Of a DNA stretch of 64,000 nucleotides, positions 21,159 through 32,507 are shown piece by piece. Under the pieces are notes generated by a model that saw only the letters and a program-made list of their open reading frames with translations, was not told the origin of the DNA and made no database searches. Source of the DNA: Caecitellus pseudoparvulus (Eukaryota > Bigyra: Bicosoecida); assembly GCA_965644315.1 (NCBI GenBank), contig CBFFRQ010000043.1, forward strand, positions 620,001 through 684,000. The letters are read 5' to 3'. Every line of letters begins with the position of its first letter. Within the stretch, counting starts at the first letter, position 1. A program made the translations under genes and the position numbers.

Positions 21159-23262
21159 ATGCAAGCTGTGCGCGAGGTGCCCCAGTTGGCGCCTGGGCTG
21201 CGTGCTGAGGTGCTGCCTGTGGCCATCCCCAAGACGCCGCCCTGCAGGGCAGCAACGCAAAGGTGTGTGCTGCACCGCCACCTCACACTGCAGGGGCACC
21301 CCTCGGCCTGCTGCAGCTGCCCACGACGCGGCACTGGGCGGCCAGCACAATCAAGAGTCTGCAGCAGGGACTGCTGGCGCCGACGCTGTCGGCGGGCCTG
21401 CTTTCACGCGTCAGCTGCCCCTTGCTTCGCAGAGGCAGCCTTCAGGCACGTGCGGAAGAGCAGCCGCAGCAGCTGACGCAGCCGTGCCTGCTCTTGTCCG
21501 GCCCCGTGTTCGAGAGGTGCTTTGAGTCGGCGGGCTTCCTCCCTCTGTGCATTCCATGTGGTCTGGGCGTGCATGAATTCGGGCTGCGCGGCGCAGGCCT
21601 CCCTCCTCGGCGAGCGCTGCTGCCTGTGCTGAGCGGACGATGCATGCAGCAGCCTGGCACTCCGCCCAGACGAGCCTTCCCGTTGCACAGGCAGGGCCTG
21701 GCCGAAGCTCTGCAGGGCACAGCTGCCCCTAGATTCAGAATCCTGGTCTTGGCCGTCGTGGATGGCGTCCTGCATGGGGTGCGTGCCTCCGCAGCGGGCT
21801 TCGCCGTGGTGCCAGGCCAGGCAGCAAGAAACGCACTTTCGACCGCTGCTGCCCTCACCCGCAGGCGCTGACGCCACCACTGCGGCGCACGCTCATCCAG
21901 GGCAGTGACAGGGAGGCCGTCACCCCTTTCTTTACGAAACCGCCTTCTTCGGAGCTGGCCGCGGCCTCTGCTGCCACGCATCTCGTGCAGGACCTGTGCG
22001 TTGCCTGGCCCCAGCACCTCGCCACCATTGACACCGTTCTTTTGACCCCGCAATGCCGCCATGTCCGCAGGCTCGCCGCCGTGGAAAGGCGTGGCAGTAC
22101 AACACACCACGCAGCGCTGTCTGGAGTGCCTGGCCTGCTCAGCAACGTCTCTGTCGCCAGGGACCGGCACGGGCGAGCGGGCGTGGGAGCAGTGACATTC
22201 GCTGCCTCGCTCGCTCGGCCAGGGGCGCTGCAGGCACTGGCGGCGCTGCCACACATTCGCGCAGACCCAGTTCACGCCGCCCACATGGCACATCATGCAC
22301 ATGCAGTGCCTTTGCCTATGAACACAGCTTGGACCAGCCCCGCCACAGCCCCCGCGCCGACTCCAACCCTGCAGCCACATTCGGCGTGGTGGGGCGGAAA
22401 GCCAGGCGCACAAACACTGCCGCACCCCCCCCAAGCCGCCGCCAGCGCGGGGACAACAACCATGGCATGGGGAGGCTTCCAGTCGTTCGATTTTACAGGG
22501 TGGGGGCCGCGCCCCATGACCCAAATGCCCTTCCCCCTGCACCACGCACGGCCTGCCTCGGCAGCCTCACACGCTTTGACGGTTGCTGGCGTTCGGCTGG
22601 GCGGCGGGCCGGCCCCTGGGCCCGACGGCACGCCCTCCCCTGAGCCAGACCTGCAGTCACACCCTTCCCGTGTGCTGGCCCACCTGGCCATCACCCTGCC
22701 CCTGCCTGAGCCCCTGGCGGGGGACTGCACCATTCCCCTGCCTCCCACGCAGCCTGGCGTGCAAGTGCACCGGGTCGTGTGCCAGCTGTCCGACGGCACC
22801 CTCATGCAGTTCTCCCCCAGCATGGGCGGGAAGTCCCCGGCCTTTCCTCTGCAGGCGCCCCGGCGCCGGGCATCAGCGGGCGCAACCCCGCCGGACTCGA
22901 CCCCGCTCGACCACGTCAATTGGTCCACTGCTTCCGCAATGGTTGGCGACGGCCATACGCGCCGCCCTGCCGGGGGCACACCCCCGCCCTCCACACCCAG
23001 TACCTGGAGTCAAGCCATTCCCCCTCGCATGGCCCGACGGGAGGGAGGAGTGAAGCGCCCCCCTCCTGCGGCTCCAGCCCACCTTGCCACTGGCAAGCCT
23101 GCCAGTGCGTGGCTGGGCGTGGCGCTCCGACCTGCCACGACGCCCTTGCAGAGCATTATGGGCGGCGCAGCGCCCCCATCCAAGCGCCCTCGTCGTCAAC
23201 GGGCTGAGTTGTCTGTGTCCTTCTCTGAAACATGCGACAGTCCCAGCTCTGCGACACTGTGA
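21159..23262 (+). CDS. Hypothetical protein, gene model tentative
   Basis: I do not recognise this gene. A confident coding block runs 21866-23262 in one frame. It begins ALTPPLRRTLIQGSDREAV, continues through SELAAASAATHLVQDLCVAW into a Pro/Gly/Ala-rich region, and ends in a nuclear-localisation-like SKRPRRQR. The upstream part is uncertain. One possible model uses ATG 21159, a 31-nt intron (21263-21293) and a long intron (about 21518-21865) to reach VREALTPPL. Another frame in 21294-21440 (PTTRHWAASTIKSLQQGLL) also looks protein-like, so the 5' structure may be wrong. The late region (ITLPLPEPLAGDCTIPLPP, VVCQLSDGTLMQFSPSMGG) looks like a small beta-domain. A nuclear regulator is possible but is inference only. 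Confidence 0.42.
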
Positions 23263-23645
23263 GCGGCTCCCTGAAACTCCGCATGCACCTGCCACCGCCG
23301 CGAAACAGGCCTTGCCTGTCGCGCACCACGGGCCGCCGGACGGCAATTGCCTGTATGTTTAGTATATCAGTGTCCTGTTGGCACTGTTCGTCTGTCTCTC
23401 AATCCAGTGATGTGTCCCCGCACTTGCCTCTCGGCAAAAACGCCACGCTCGAAAGTCGGCGAAATTCGCTGACCTGCCAAGCCTGTGAAACCGCTGCTGG
23501 CGGCAAAATAGCAAGCCTTGCGGAGATCATCAGCTGACTGCGAAGCCGCTGTGTGTGCAGCTCACCTGTGCAGGCCTTCAGCCCCGCACTGGGCCGCAGG
23601 GAGGGCCCCAGGCCCTCGAACGCCCACCTCGACAAAAGTGTTGGC
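23263..23645. other. Intergenic, slightly AT-richer
   Basis: About 380 bp upstream of the acetyltransferase. A patch around 23350-23375 (TGTATGTTTAGTATATCAGTG and flanks) is distinctly less GC-rich than its surroundings and could be a promoter. No coding signal seen. Confidence 0.4.
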
Positions 23646-25223
23646 ATGGCTGTGCCTGCCGTCGAGGCAGCCGATGTGCCGGCCATTCTCGTTCAGCGAT
23701 CGCTGGCCATTCGCAAGAGGGGGGACGCTGCAGTGTGGCAGCACCCCTCACTTCGGCACCTGCGCCTGCTGCAGTGGAAGGGCCGTGTGGATGTGGATTG
23801 GACTGCTTGGGTGCAGGAGCCAATTTCCGCAGACCAGGACCTGCGCAAGATGCACGAAGCAGTCCCGCCACACGTGCTGCACGATGCCAGCGCGCATCTT
23901 GTATTCTGTGCTGTGCCTAATGCGCTCGTTCCTGGAGCTCGTGCCTCGCTGGAGGCTTGTGGACGGGACGCCAGCTTCTCCGAGCCCTGCACGTGGTACG
24001 TGGCGCCGGCGGAGAGCGCCGACCTCACTGCCAGTCAGCCCGGCCCGTGTGTGGGGGACAGGTGGACGGTGCAGGGCTGTGAGTACGAGCTGTGCCGGGG
24101 TACCGTGGCCGACGTGCCCGTCCTCATGGCCAAGTGGAAGTACGCGAGCCCCCACAACGCCGCCCTCGTGCGGGAACAGGTGGCAACCCTGCCCTCTGCG
24201 CTCATCCGCGCCACGGCCTCCCAGGAGCCTGTGGCGTGGTGCATCAGTCAGTACGATGGGTCCATTGGCATGTTGCACGTGGTGGAGCCGCACCGTCGGC
24301 GGGGCCTGGCGCGGGCCGTCGTTTCAGGCCTGCTTCGCATGCGAGCCGAGTGCGGCATGTGTGGGCCAGACAGCTGCCCCACCCTGGCCTTCATCGCTGA
24401 CTACAACACGGCCTCTCAGCGCCTCTTTGCGTCCTTGGGGTGGCAGCGTGGCGGAGCCGTCACGTGGCTCGTCGCAGGCCGCTGCAAGCTGCCGAGCTGT
24501 TCGCCACAGCCGTTGGTGTTGGGCGCCGCATCGGAGGGGACACAGCACAGCACCCTGGCCGTGTGGGAGCAGCTCATGGCCCTCATCAACTGCACATACC
24601 GCCAAGATGACGCCTTCTTCGTGGACCAAGTGCGGGTGCAGTGGGAGGAGGTCCTTGCCGTCGCCCGTGCTGTGTCAAGACCAGTGCAAGGCCAGCCTGC
24701 CGCGATGCTGCTGGGGACAGTGTCGGAGCCGGGAGCCCCCGAAGCTGTGCCTCAATCCATGGCAGGCTGGTGGCAAAGCAACAAGTGCGATGCATTCGCG
24801 CCCACTGCACCACCTGCCTCGCTGGTGTGTGCTGCACACGTGCAGGGCAGTGTGCTGGACAGCTCCAGCAGCGCTGCTGCACCGACAGAAACACGGCTGA
24901 TGCGGGGCGTGCAGCGAGGCGCCCCCTTCCTTGCCGTGCACTTGGGGTGGCTTGCTGTGAGCCCGCTGTACAAGGGCCGAGGGGGGGGCGCCTGCATCAT
25001 GGCGGCAGTGGAGCGTTGGTGCCGCGCAGCCGCGGCAGACGCCGGCGTGCGTGCCGTACTGCTGCTGTGCGACATCGTGTCTGTGAAGCCGTGGCTGCTG
25101 AAGTGGTACACGCAGCAGCAAGGATTCAAGGTGCATGGGACGCGAGCGTGGCCCACCCACCTCGTGGGCAGGTTGAAGCGGGACGTGTTTTTCTACACCG
25201 CGCACAAGGTGCTGCGGGCGTGA
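23646..25223 (+). CDS. Tandem GNAT-fold N-acyltransferase (GLYAT/FR47-like)
   Basis: A single exon of 525 residues. The first half has an acyl-CoA-binding motif A, GMLHVVEPHRRRGLARAVVS (about 205-225), preceded by EPVAWCISQYDGSI and followed by NTASQRLFASLGWQ. This is the order seen in FR47/glycine N-acyltransferase-like GNAT domains. The second half has another motif A, LAVHLGWLAVSPLYKGRGGG (about 420-440), and a late YTQQQGFKVHGTRAW block. The protein therefore appears to be a fusion of two GNAT domains. The substrate is unknown. The ATG at 23646 was chosen over a non-ATG extension. It converges with the CHAT gene; the stops lie 91 bp apart. A CRATTTCCG copy lies at 23821-23829 within coding sequence. 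Confidence 0.68.
   Translation: MAVPAVEAADVPAILVQRSLAIRKRGDAAVWQHPSLRHLRLLQWKGRVDVDWTAWVQEPISADQDLRKMHEAVPPHVLHDASAHLVFCAVPNALVPGARASLEACGRDASFSEPCTWYVAPAESADLTASQPGPCVGDRWTVQGCEYELCRGTVADVPVLMAKWKYASPHNAALVREQVATLPSALIRATASQEPVAWCISQYDGSIGMLHVVEPHRRRGLARAVVSGLLRMRAECGMCGPDSCPTLAFIADYNTASQRLFASLGWQRGGAVTWLVAGRCKLPSCSPQPLVLGAASEGTQHSTLAVWEQLMALINCTYRQDDAFFVDQVRVQWEEVLAVARAVSRPVQGQPAAMLLGTVSEPGAPEAVPQSMAGWWQSNKCDAFAPTAPPASLVCAAHVQGSVLDSSSSAAAPTETRLMRGVQRGAPFLAVHLGWLAVSPLYKGRGGGACIMAAVERWCRAAAADAGVRAVLLLCDIVSVKPWLLKWYTQQQGFKVHGTRAWPTHLVGRLKRDVFFYTAHKVLRA
23821..23829 (+). promoter_or_regulatory. CRATTTCCG motif (CAATTTCCG)
   Basis: Copy 175 bp downstream of the GNAT ATG. It reads in frame as part of EPIS, so it is probably exonic. 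Confidence 0.25.
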
Positions 25224-25314
25224 AGAACGCCCAGCTGACGGAGTGCTGGCCAGGAAGGGGGCACACACACTCCAGCACCCTGCCAGCCTGCGAGCTGTCA
25301 GTGTCCGCGCCGCA

Positions 25315-28300
25315 TCACTGGTGCACGCCGGTGTGCCGGACAGTGGGCGGCTGCAGCGGCATTTCCAGGGCCAGGGCGGTGAGGTCAGGCACCGTGAGGC
25401 GGGGTGAGAAGGCGGGCACCTCGTCAAAGGCGGGGCAGTAGTCCAGCGGCAAGTCCTGCAAGTGCCCCGTGCCGGAGGGCTGGGCTGAGTAGTGCAGTGT
25501 GTTCACGAGGCGGGCCGGCACGACGCCTGCCTCGGTTGCGGAGCTTTGGATGCGGGCGGCCGTGGCGGCTTGTTTGGCGGCGAAATCAATGCAGGCAGTG
25601 GACGCCACGACACGCAGCAGACGTGTGCGGGGCGACGGCCCCTCGCGCCCCGTTGTCAGTCGCACGCGGCGCTCGTGCACGCGACCCCGCAGTCGGCGCT
25701 GTGTCGCGTGCAGGTGAGACGCCTCCTCCTTGTCCCCCAGCCGAGCACAGAGACTGGCCAGCTGGGCTGTCACCTCCACCTCCGCCTCGATGAGCCCTGT
25801 TGCCTGCAGGATGCTGAGGGCGGAGTTCAGGCAGCGGCGGGCGCCGTGCAGGTTCTGCACCTTGGCGTGCACTTCTGCCAGCGCAGCCCACGCAAGCGCC
25901 TCGCCATGCCGCGACCCGGCGCCCCGGAACAGCGAACGGGCAGCGGCAAGGTGCATCTTCGCAGAGCTCAGCCGCCCCTTTGCCGCGCTGCCTGTGCCGT
26001 TGCCGGCGAAGGACAGGGCGATGCCCAGCGCCTTGTGGCAGCAGGCGGCGCCGAAGCGGAAACGAATGCCGTAGGCGGGCGGGCCGGCAGGCGCAGGCGG
26101 CGGGGAGGCATCTGTCGCGCTGGCAGCGCCCTTGAACTTCTCAGTGGGGCTCGTGCACAGGGACAGGCCCAAGTTCGCCGCCTGCAGCGCCGCTTCGTGC
26201 CGCCCGTGCAGCAGCAACGCACCTGCCATGCTCGCGGCCATCATCACGCACTGCTTCAACGCATGCTTGCACGCCAGCACAAAGGCAGAGGGCAGGAAGT
26301 GCGCCCTGCCGACAGCAGGCATGGCTGGGCTGGCATGGCCATCGTCCCCCTCGCTGTCCGAGTCGCCTTCGTCAGCTGTGCTGCAAGTGGTGTCCAGGAG
26401 CGGCGTCAGCGCCGGCGTGCCTGCAGCTGAAGCGTCCACGCCCTCTGGAGTCACCAGCGCCAGCCCGCCGCCCTCCCGGAACTGCAAACTGCCGCCGTTT
26501 CGAGACGCTTCGTCCAAGGCACACACTGCCAGCAGTTCCCGCCGTGCGTGCAGCAGGTGGCTGTGCATGCTGGGCCAGTAGGTGTCGGTGACGAGAAACG
26601 CCGCTGCCGACGCCGCACTGCCAGCTGCACTGTCAATGAAGGCGAAGCAGAACTGGGACACTGCTCGCCAGTGCAGGGTTGCTCGCAGGAGCAGGGCAGC
26701 CCGCAGGCACTGTGGGCGGGACAGCGCTGACGGCACGCCAGCGGGTGTGATGGTGGTGCGCTGCCGGGCTTTGGCCAGGGTCGTGAACGCCGCATACACC
26801 GACGGCGGCGGACGGGGGTCCAGTGCTGCCGGCTTGCTCGCTGGTGGGGGGCGCTCTGGGGCCTCTGCCGTGCCTGGGCTGACGGGCGGCGCAGCAGGTG
26901 GGCGCGCAGACCCGCTGCCACCCCCCGTGCGGGAGCGGGTGGAGGCGGTGCTGCTCGGCGCAAGGCTGGGACGGGCGGTGGGCCCACTGCCACTGCTGTC
27001 CCGCCGTGCCGCCGCACGTTGGGCAGAGTGCCGACCAGGGGAGGGCGGGTGCCTGGGCCCACTGCCGGCACCCCCCCCTCCCGTGCCAGCAGAGGGGGGG
27101 GTGGAGCTCGCGATGGGGCGGCGTCCAGGCGTGCCTGGGGCTGAGCGCCCCCCCGCCCCTGGCCGCCGATGGGGGCCCAGCGCCCCCCCCTTGCCCACTC
27201 CTCGCAGGGCGCCCCCCACCACGGACATGCGGGGCCGCGGGATGCGGCTGACGAAGCTGGTGGGCCCACCCTCCGCATCCTCCGCACCCCGCTTGCCCTT
27301 GCCCATGCCCCCCCACCGTGCCCCGCCACTGGACTCCCGGCTCAGCAGGGGAGGGGCCGCCGCCCCACGTGGGGGCAGGGACTCCACACTGGGCGAGCTG
27401 AAGGCACTGGTGGGACGGGTGGAGGGTGGGGGCGTGACAGGGGCGCCTGCGGGGGGGGACCCCGCCCCCCCCTCCACCCTGGATGTGGCCACGCTGGCGG
27501 TGTCCGCAGTGAGGGTGAGGGGGGGGGGTGGCGGCGAGGACCCCTCCCTCCCCCCTGCCGTGCTGGGCACACGCAGCATGCGGGTGGTGGGGGGCACCAG
27601 GGAGCTCAGCGGGAGGGGCGTGTCCACCGCCACCCCCCCCAGCAGGGACGTGAGGGGGGGTGCCAGGCTCCCCCGTGCATACTCCACCACGTACGGGAAG
27701 GTGCTGTACCAGCGCAGAGACACCTTGCTGGCGGCCCGCAGGTTGGTGGCCACTGCTTGCAGGTGGGCGGGGGCGGTGCCCACCGCCACAGAGTGAGGGG
27801 ACGCCGCCCACGCCAAGATGCCCGCAGCATCCAGGGGCTCCCCTGCCCCCCCTGGGGAGGACGCGGGGGGGGGTCCCGGCAGCCGCAGCTCCCCCCCCCC
27901 GCCACCCCCCTGTGTGGAGAATGTGAAGAGGCTGCTGCCACCCCCCCAGGACAGGAAGGAGAGGGCCGAGTGGCGGCTGGAGGCAACAGAGGGCGCCGCG
28001 CCCCCCCGTCCACCCTCCTCCTCCCCCACCACGGCCGAGAACAAGCCCTCGTTGCCCTCTGCAGGGGGGCTGCTCCCGGACATGGGGGGGGGTGCCGAGG
28101 CCGGTCCGCCCAGGTGGGCCAGCGTCAGCCAGGCGTGCAGAATGGCCATGGCGAGGGGGGCGTCATCCGCCGCACTGCCAGCGGGGGTGGTCGCCGCCGC
28201 TGCGGGGTGTGACGCCACGCCCCTGCGTTCCAGAACACTCCACTGCACCAGCACATCCGCCATGCCCCGCCAGTCCACCCCGGGGGGGGACGGCAGGGGG

Positions 28301-31300
28301 GGTGGCATGGCCTGCAGGCCCCCCCCCGACTCAGCCCGGTGCATGTCAGGGGGGGACAGGGAGGCGAGCCGGTTCACACCGGATCCGACCCCCCCTCGGG
28401 CGGGGGCGGTGTCCCCCCCTCCTTCCAGCGCTGCCGCCCCTGCTGGGCCGCCCTCCAGCAGCGACTCTGTCACCGCTGACAGCACGTGCACAGAGGCACG
28501 GGGGCGCACGCCCCCCCCCTCCCCTCCTGCTCCCAGCTGACGCATGCCCACCCACCCACGACCTCCCCCCACCCCAGGCCCTGCCCGTCCAGCCGCCCGA
28601 GACACGGCCTTCACCCGCCGCCGCTTGACTCGGTGGTGCCGGGAGGTGCTGCCCCAGGGGTTGACGTTGTCCTGGGCCCACCACGGCATGCCCGCCCCAG
28701 GCGCAGACCCCGCCGCCAGGGCACGTGGTCGCACGACGGCGGACATGGAGCCCCCCCCATGTAGCATGAGGCCACCTCGACTGCCCCGCAGGGGGGTGGG
28801 CTTGCCGCCTGGAGGGGGGGTGGTGGAGGTGGGCCCACCCCCCCCCATGATGCCCCCTGGAGGGGGGGTGGCGGACGAGAATATGGACAGGGAGGTGAGA
28901 GCGGACCCGGTGCTGCCGACGGACGTCGCATGCGACAGGCCCGTGCGATCACTCGCCATAGACGAGCCAGACGCCACTGACACGGCGTCCGTCACATCTG
29001 GCGCGCGAGTCGGGAGGTGTGCCCCCCCCGCACCGCCACTCGCAGCAGCGGACCCGGCGGCCGCGGTGTCCGGCCGCGGCGCCAGCTCCCCCAGCGCGCC
29101 TGCGAAGGGCAGGGCCTCGACGATCCACAGGAAGTCGCCGTCGTGCAGGCCGCGGGGGTACAGTCCCATGAGCAGCAGCAGCACGAGAGCCTGGGGGTGC
29201 TGCCGTGCCAGGGCCGTGACGCTGGCCCGCAGGGAGCCTGCCAGGGACAGGTGGGGACTGGCCTCCGCCCCGGGCGGCTGGGGCAGGGGGGTGCCGTCCC
29301 CGGACAGCCCCCCCAGCATGTGGGGCATGCTGTGCGGCGTGAGGGCCATGGCCCCCCGTGTGTGCAGGAAGTGGGCCACGTCGGACAGGGAGCGGTCCAG
29401 GAGCAGGGCGGCAGCCAGGGAGATGGCGTGGGGGTGGCCATTCAAGTACTTGAGCACGGGGTGGCGGCCGAGGGCCGAGAGGGCGCGCTGCTTGCGGGAG
29501 GAGCGGGGGTCCCCCACGGGGGGGGTGGCGGGGGGGGTGGCTTCGCCCCCCTCGCCCCCCCCCTCACCCCCCCAGATCTCCCCTGCCGTCAGACTGCGGG
29601 GGGAGCGGCGGGCCAACAGCTCCGCCGCCTCTGTCGCGTGCAGGGCCTTGAGGGACACCACTGACTCCCGGGCGTGGGAGGGGTTGCCCCACAGGGTGCT
29701 GAGGAGGCCGTCCCCGACCACGGCGCGACGTGAGGTCGTGAGCAGGCACACTCCCGGACACGCCCCCAGCAGGCTGCCCAGCACCAGCCGCGTCGCACCT
29801 GCGTCCTCGTTCAAGGCGTCCTCCAAGTTGTCCAGCACAAGGCAGACGCGAGGGGGGGTGCAGCCCCCCCCCTCTCCCCCCAACAGACCCAGCACTGTCC
29901 CCCACGCCGGCAGGTGAAAGGCGGCAGGGGCATCTTCCGGCACGGCGGTGGAGCGGGAGGGGGAGGTGGTGGTGGAGGTGGGTGGGCCCTCCTCCTCCGC
30001 CCCCGTGGGCCCACCCTCCGCCTGCCCCGCCCCATGGCGCCGCGCATACCGCTGGCCCTGCGTCAAGGCACGCCCCAGGCGCTGCACCAGCCCCACGGCG
30101 GAATCCACGCCCCGCAGTGCCACCACCACCACGCCATCCGCCACCGCCTCCATGATGTGGCTGCGCTGCAGCAGGAAGTGCGCCACTGACACCACCGCCG
30201 TCGTCTTGCCGATGCCGGGAAACCCCCGAACCGTCACGAGGCGGCAGGCGCCTTGCGTCAGCAGGCGCACAATGTGGTAGATTTCCCGCCGTCGCCCCAC
30301 CAGGATGTCAGGCGGTGCTGGCAACCACATAAAGGACGGCGCGTGCCCGGAGCAGTCAGCCAGACTGCCTGCTGGCGTGGTGGCGGGCGGAAACGGCGGC
30401 AACGCCTCCGGCCGCGGTCGCGCGCCGAGAATGCTGCTTTCTTGGGCCAGCAGCACAAACTTCTCCGCCTCCCCACGGCCCTTCTCCACGTCCACGCGGG
30501 AGGTGGCGATCTGGAACGCCGTCGGGACGCTGTGCCCCGTGAACAGCGCGTGGTAAAACCCACGCGCGAACAGCAACGACGACGCGTCGAGGACCTTGCT
30601 GCCCCGCCCCACGGCGATGACATACTGCGCGCCACAGGACAGAAAGGCCTGTCCCACCACCACGGACTGGCAGGCAGACACGAACACCACCTGCACGGCC
30701 GAACCAGGCCGGCAACGCAGGATGCTGTGCAGCTGTGGCAGAGTCAACATCTGCGCCGACCCGTCGGCGCCCTCCAGCACGATGTACTGCACACCCTGTG
30801 CATCACGGCCGCCGTGTCCTGAGAAGTGCAGCACGCGGGTGCCTTGCTGCGAAAGGGAGGGGGGGGCGTGACGCGCGTGAAGCACGCGTTGTGGTTCCTG
30901 CGCAGCGCACACGCACCACCCAAGTGTGCTGCAGGGTGTCCGCCGTCGCGGGCAAAACGGCCACGCGAAGCGCCCGTGTGGAATCCCGAATGCTCTTCAG
31001 AATCAGCCGTCGCTCCGTCGCCAGCTCCAGGGGGGCCACAGGCACAGCCTGCAGAGGGGGTGCTGCGGAATTTGCAGCCTGGCCAGACCCGGCGCTTCCC
31101 CCCCTCAACATGACCAGAGGAGACGCCTGCAGCACCGCTACGTCGATGCTGCCTTGCTGGTCACCGTTTCCTTGCTTGGGGCTTGGAACTGGCGCGCTGC
31201 CATCACTTCCCGCCTCTGCAGGCGCCGCAACGGCAGCTTCCTCTGCTTTCCGCACGTCGCTTTCTGTGCCCTTACTCGCAGCCAACAAGCCCCGCGCCTG

Positions 31301-31396
31301 AGCTTGCAGCTTCGCCAGCGTCGCCTCGGCACTCTCCCCCTCCGACCCTGCGCTGGCCAACGCTTGCAGGAGCGCCGACAGCTCGCCAGCCGCCAT
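25315..31396 (-). CDS. NLR-like STAND protein: CHAT caspase-like protease + NB-ARC NTPase + TPR
   Basis: Exons are 31396-30917 and 30846-25315, joined across a 70-nt GTGCGT intron, giving 2,003 residues. The CHAT domain (about 60-290) begins with APLELATERRLILKSI and has the His motif LHFSGHGG (His about 171) and the Cys motif VVFVSACQS (Cys about 219). These are the expected caspase-type dyad. A linker leads to LVGRRREI and the Walker A GFPGIGKTT (about 368-376), a Walker B VCLVLDNLED, a sensor-like LLTTSRRAV and a GLPL-like HPHAISLAAALL, all as in NB-ARC ATPases. A long Gly/Ser/Pro-rich, very GC-rich stretch follows. The C-terminus has helical TPR-like repeats (HGRHEAALQAANLGLSL, GEALAWAALAEVHAKVQN, GARRCLNSALSILQATG). 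Predicted role: a ligand-triggered oligomer that activates proteolysis, as in immune and cell-death STAND proteins. The catalytic residues look intact. No gasdermin-like or substrate gene lies beside it. Confidence 0.82.
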
Positions 31397-31604
31397 TCCA
31401 ACTTTGCAGAGCGCTCAGACTCTGCACCACGCCAGCATGACGCTGGCCGCACTGCGAGCTGCACAGCACGCACTGGGGCAAAACACAGAAAACAAAGATT
31501 CGTGGGGCAAGTCCTATATTTCTGTGTCCGGCTTTTGCCGTGTGAGCTGCTCTGTGTGAAGCCCGGGCCGCCCCCGGCTGCACAAACTCAGCACACAGTC
31601 CACC

Positions 31605-32495
31605 ATGCGGAAGTGGGCGCTGGTGCTGCTGCTGGCCTGCGCGTCGTTGTGGACACATGCCTCAGCCAGCGGCCCCTTGCCGGACAACATCGCCATGCTC
31701 ATGAAGTGCACCGCCTGTGAGCGCGTCGTGGAGTACCTGAATCAGCACTTTATCTCCGGCGTGCGTCGCTGGCGACCACAGTCCGTCACGCACCTGCCCC
31801 CCACGCCGCCCCCCCGCACCCACACTGCACTTCAGTGGATCCAAAAGGACGTCAAGTGGAGCAAGAAGATGAAGGGCACTTTCAAACGCGTCGTGGCTGA
31901 GAACTCCTGTGCCAACCCAGTGCGTGGGCAGGTCCTGCAGCGCTGGCCAGCCACGTGGACTGCCTCACACCGTCAACCCTATCTTCCTGCACCCGCAGGA
32001 GGTGTTCCCCGGGAACAATGACATGTACCGCTCGGGGTGTGTGGATTTCATCAAGAACCATCGCAAGGAGGTGCGCCCCTCCCCCCGCGCCGCACCGCAC
32101 CCAACCGCCTCATCACACCCGAGAACTCCCCCACCCGCCCAGCTGGAACGAGGCGTGGCGCGCCGCCTGTCGCCCAAGTCGGAGTACTACCAGGTCAGGC
32201 CACGCCGCCACGCAGTGTCGGTGCGTCGCGGGCCAGACACGCCCCATCCCCGCCTCACCCACAGGAGGACCTGACCCCCAAGGAGTTCTGCCAAGAGATC
32301 CACGCCTGCCCCCATGAGATGCGGGGGCTAGAGCACCAGATGCAGGACGTGCAGCGCAAGCACGCGTGGGAGTCAGCTGAGGAACGAGAGGCAGCTGTGC
32401 CAGCCAGCCGTGCAGACCCCACCCGTGTCATTGGAGGCAAGGACGCCGCAGACAGCGCCGTTGTGGAGGACGACGACGAGGCGCTGGAGCTGTAG
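31605..32495 (+). CDS. Secreted saposin-B/canopy-like protein
   Basis: Five exons: 31605-31760, 31836-31919, 31999-32070, 32143-32193 and 32265-32495, giving 197 residues with all joins in frame. Residues 1-22 form a clear signal peptide (RKWALVLLLACASLW, cleavage near ASASG). The mature part has a CTAC pair, then single Cys in AENSC, RSGC, EFC and HAC. The pattern of paired cysteines in an all-helical segment is typical of saposin-like and canopy proteins. The C-terminus is charged and acidic (VVEDDDEALEL). Family members act in the ER or endolysosome, or are secreted and bind lipids; which applies here is not visible. It starts 208 bp from the divergent CHAT-NB-ARC gene and may share a promoter region with it. 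Confidence 0.6.
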
Positions 32496-32507
32496 GCAAT
32501 GCAGGCG

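Noticed and set aside
25404-30871. Several 200-450 codon frames opposite the CHAT-NB-ARC gene
   Set aside because: They are antisense to a continuous frame with clear CHAT and NB-ARC motifs; their Pro/Gly-rich translations come from G/C runs.
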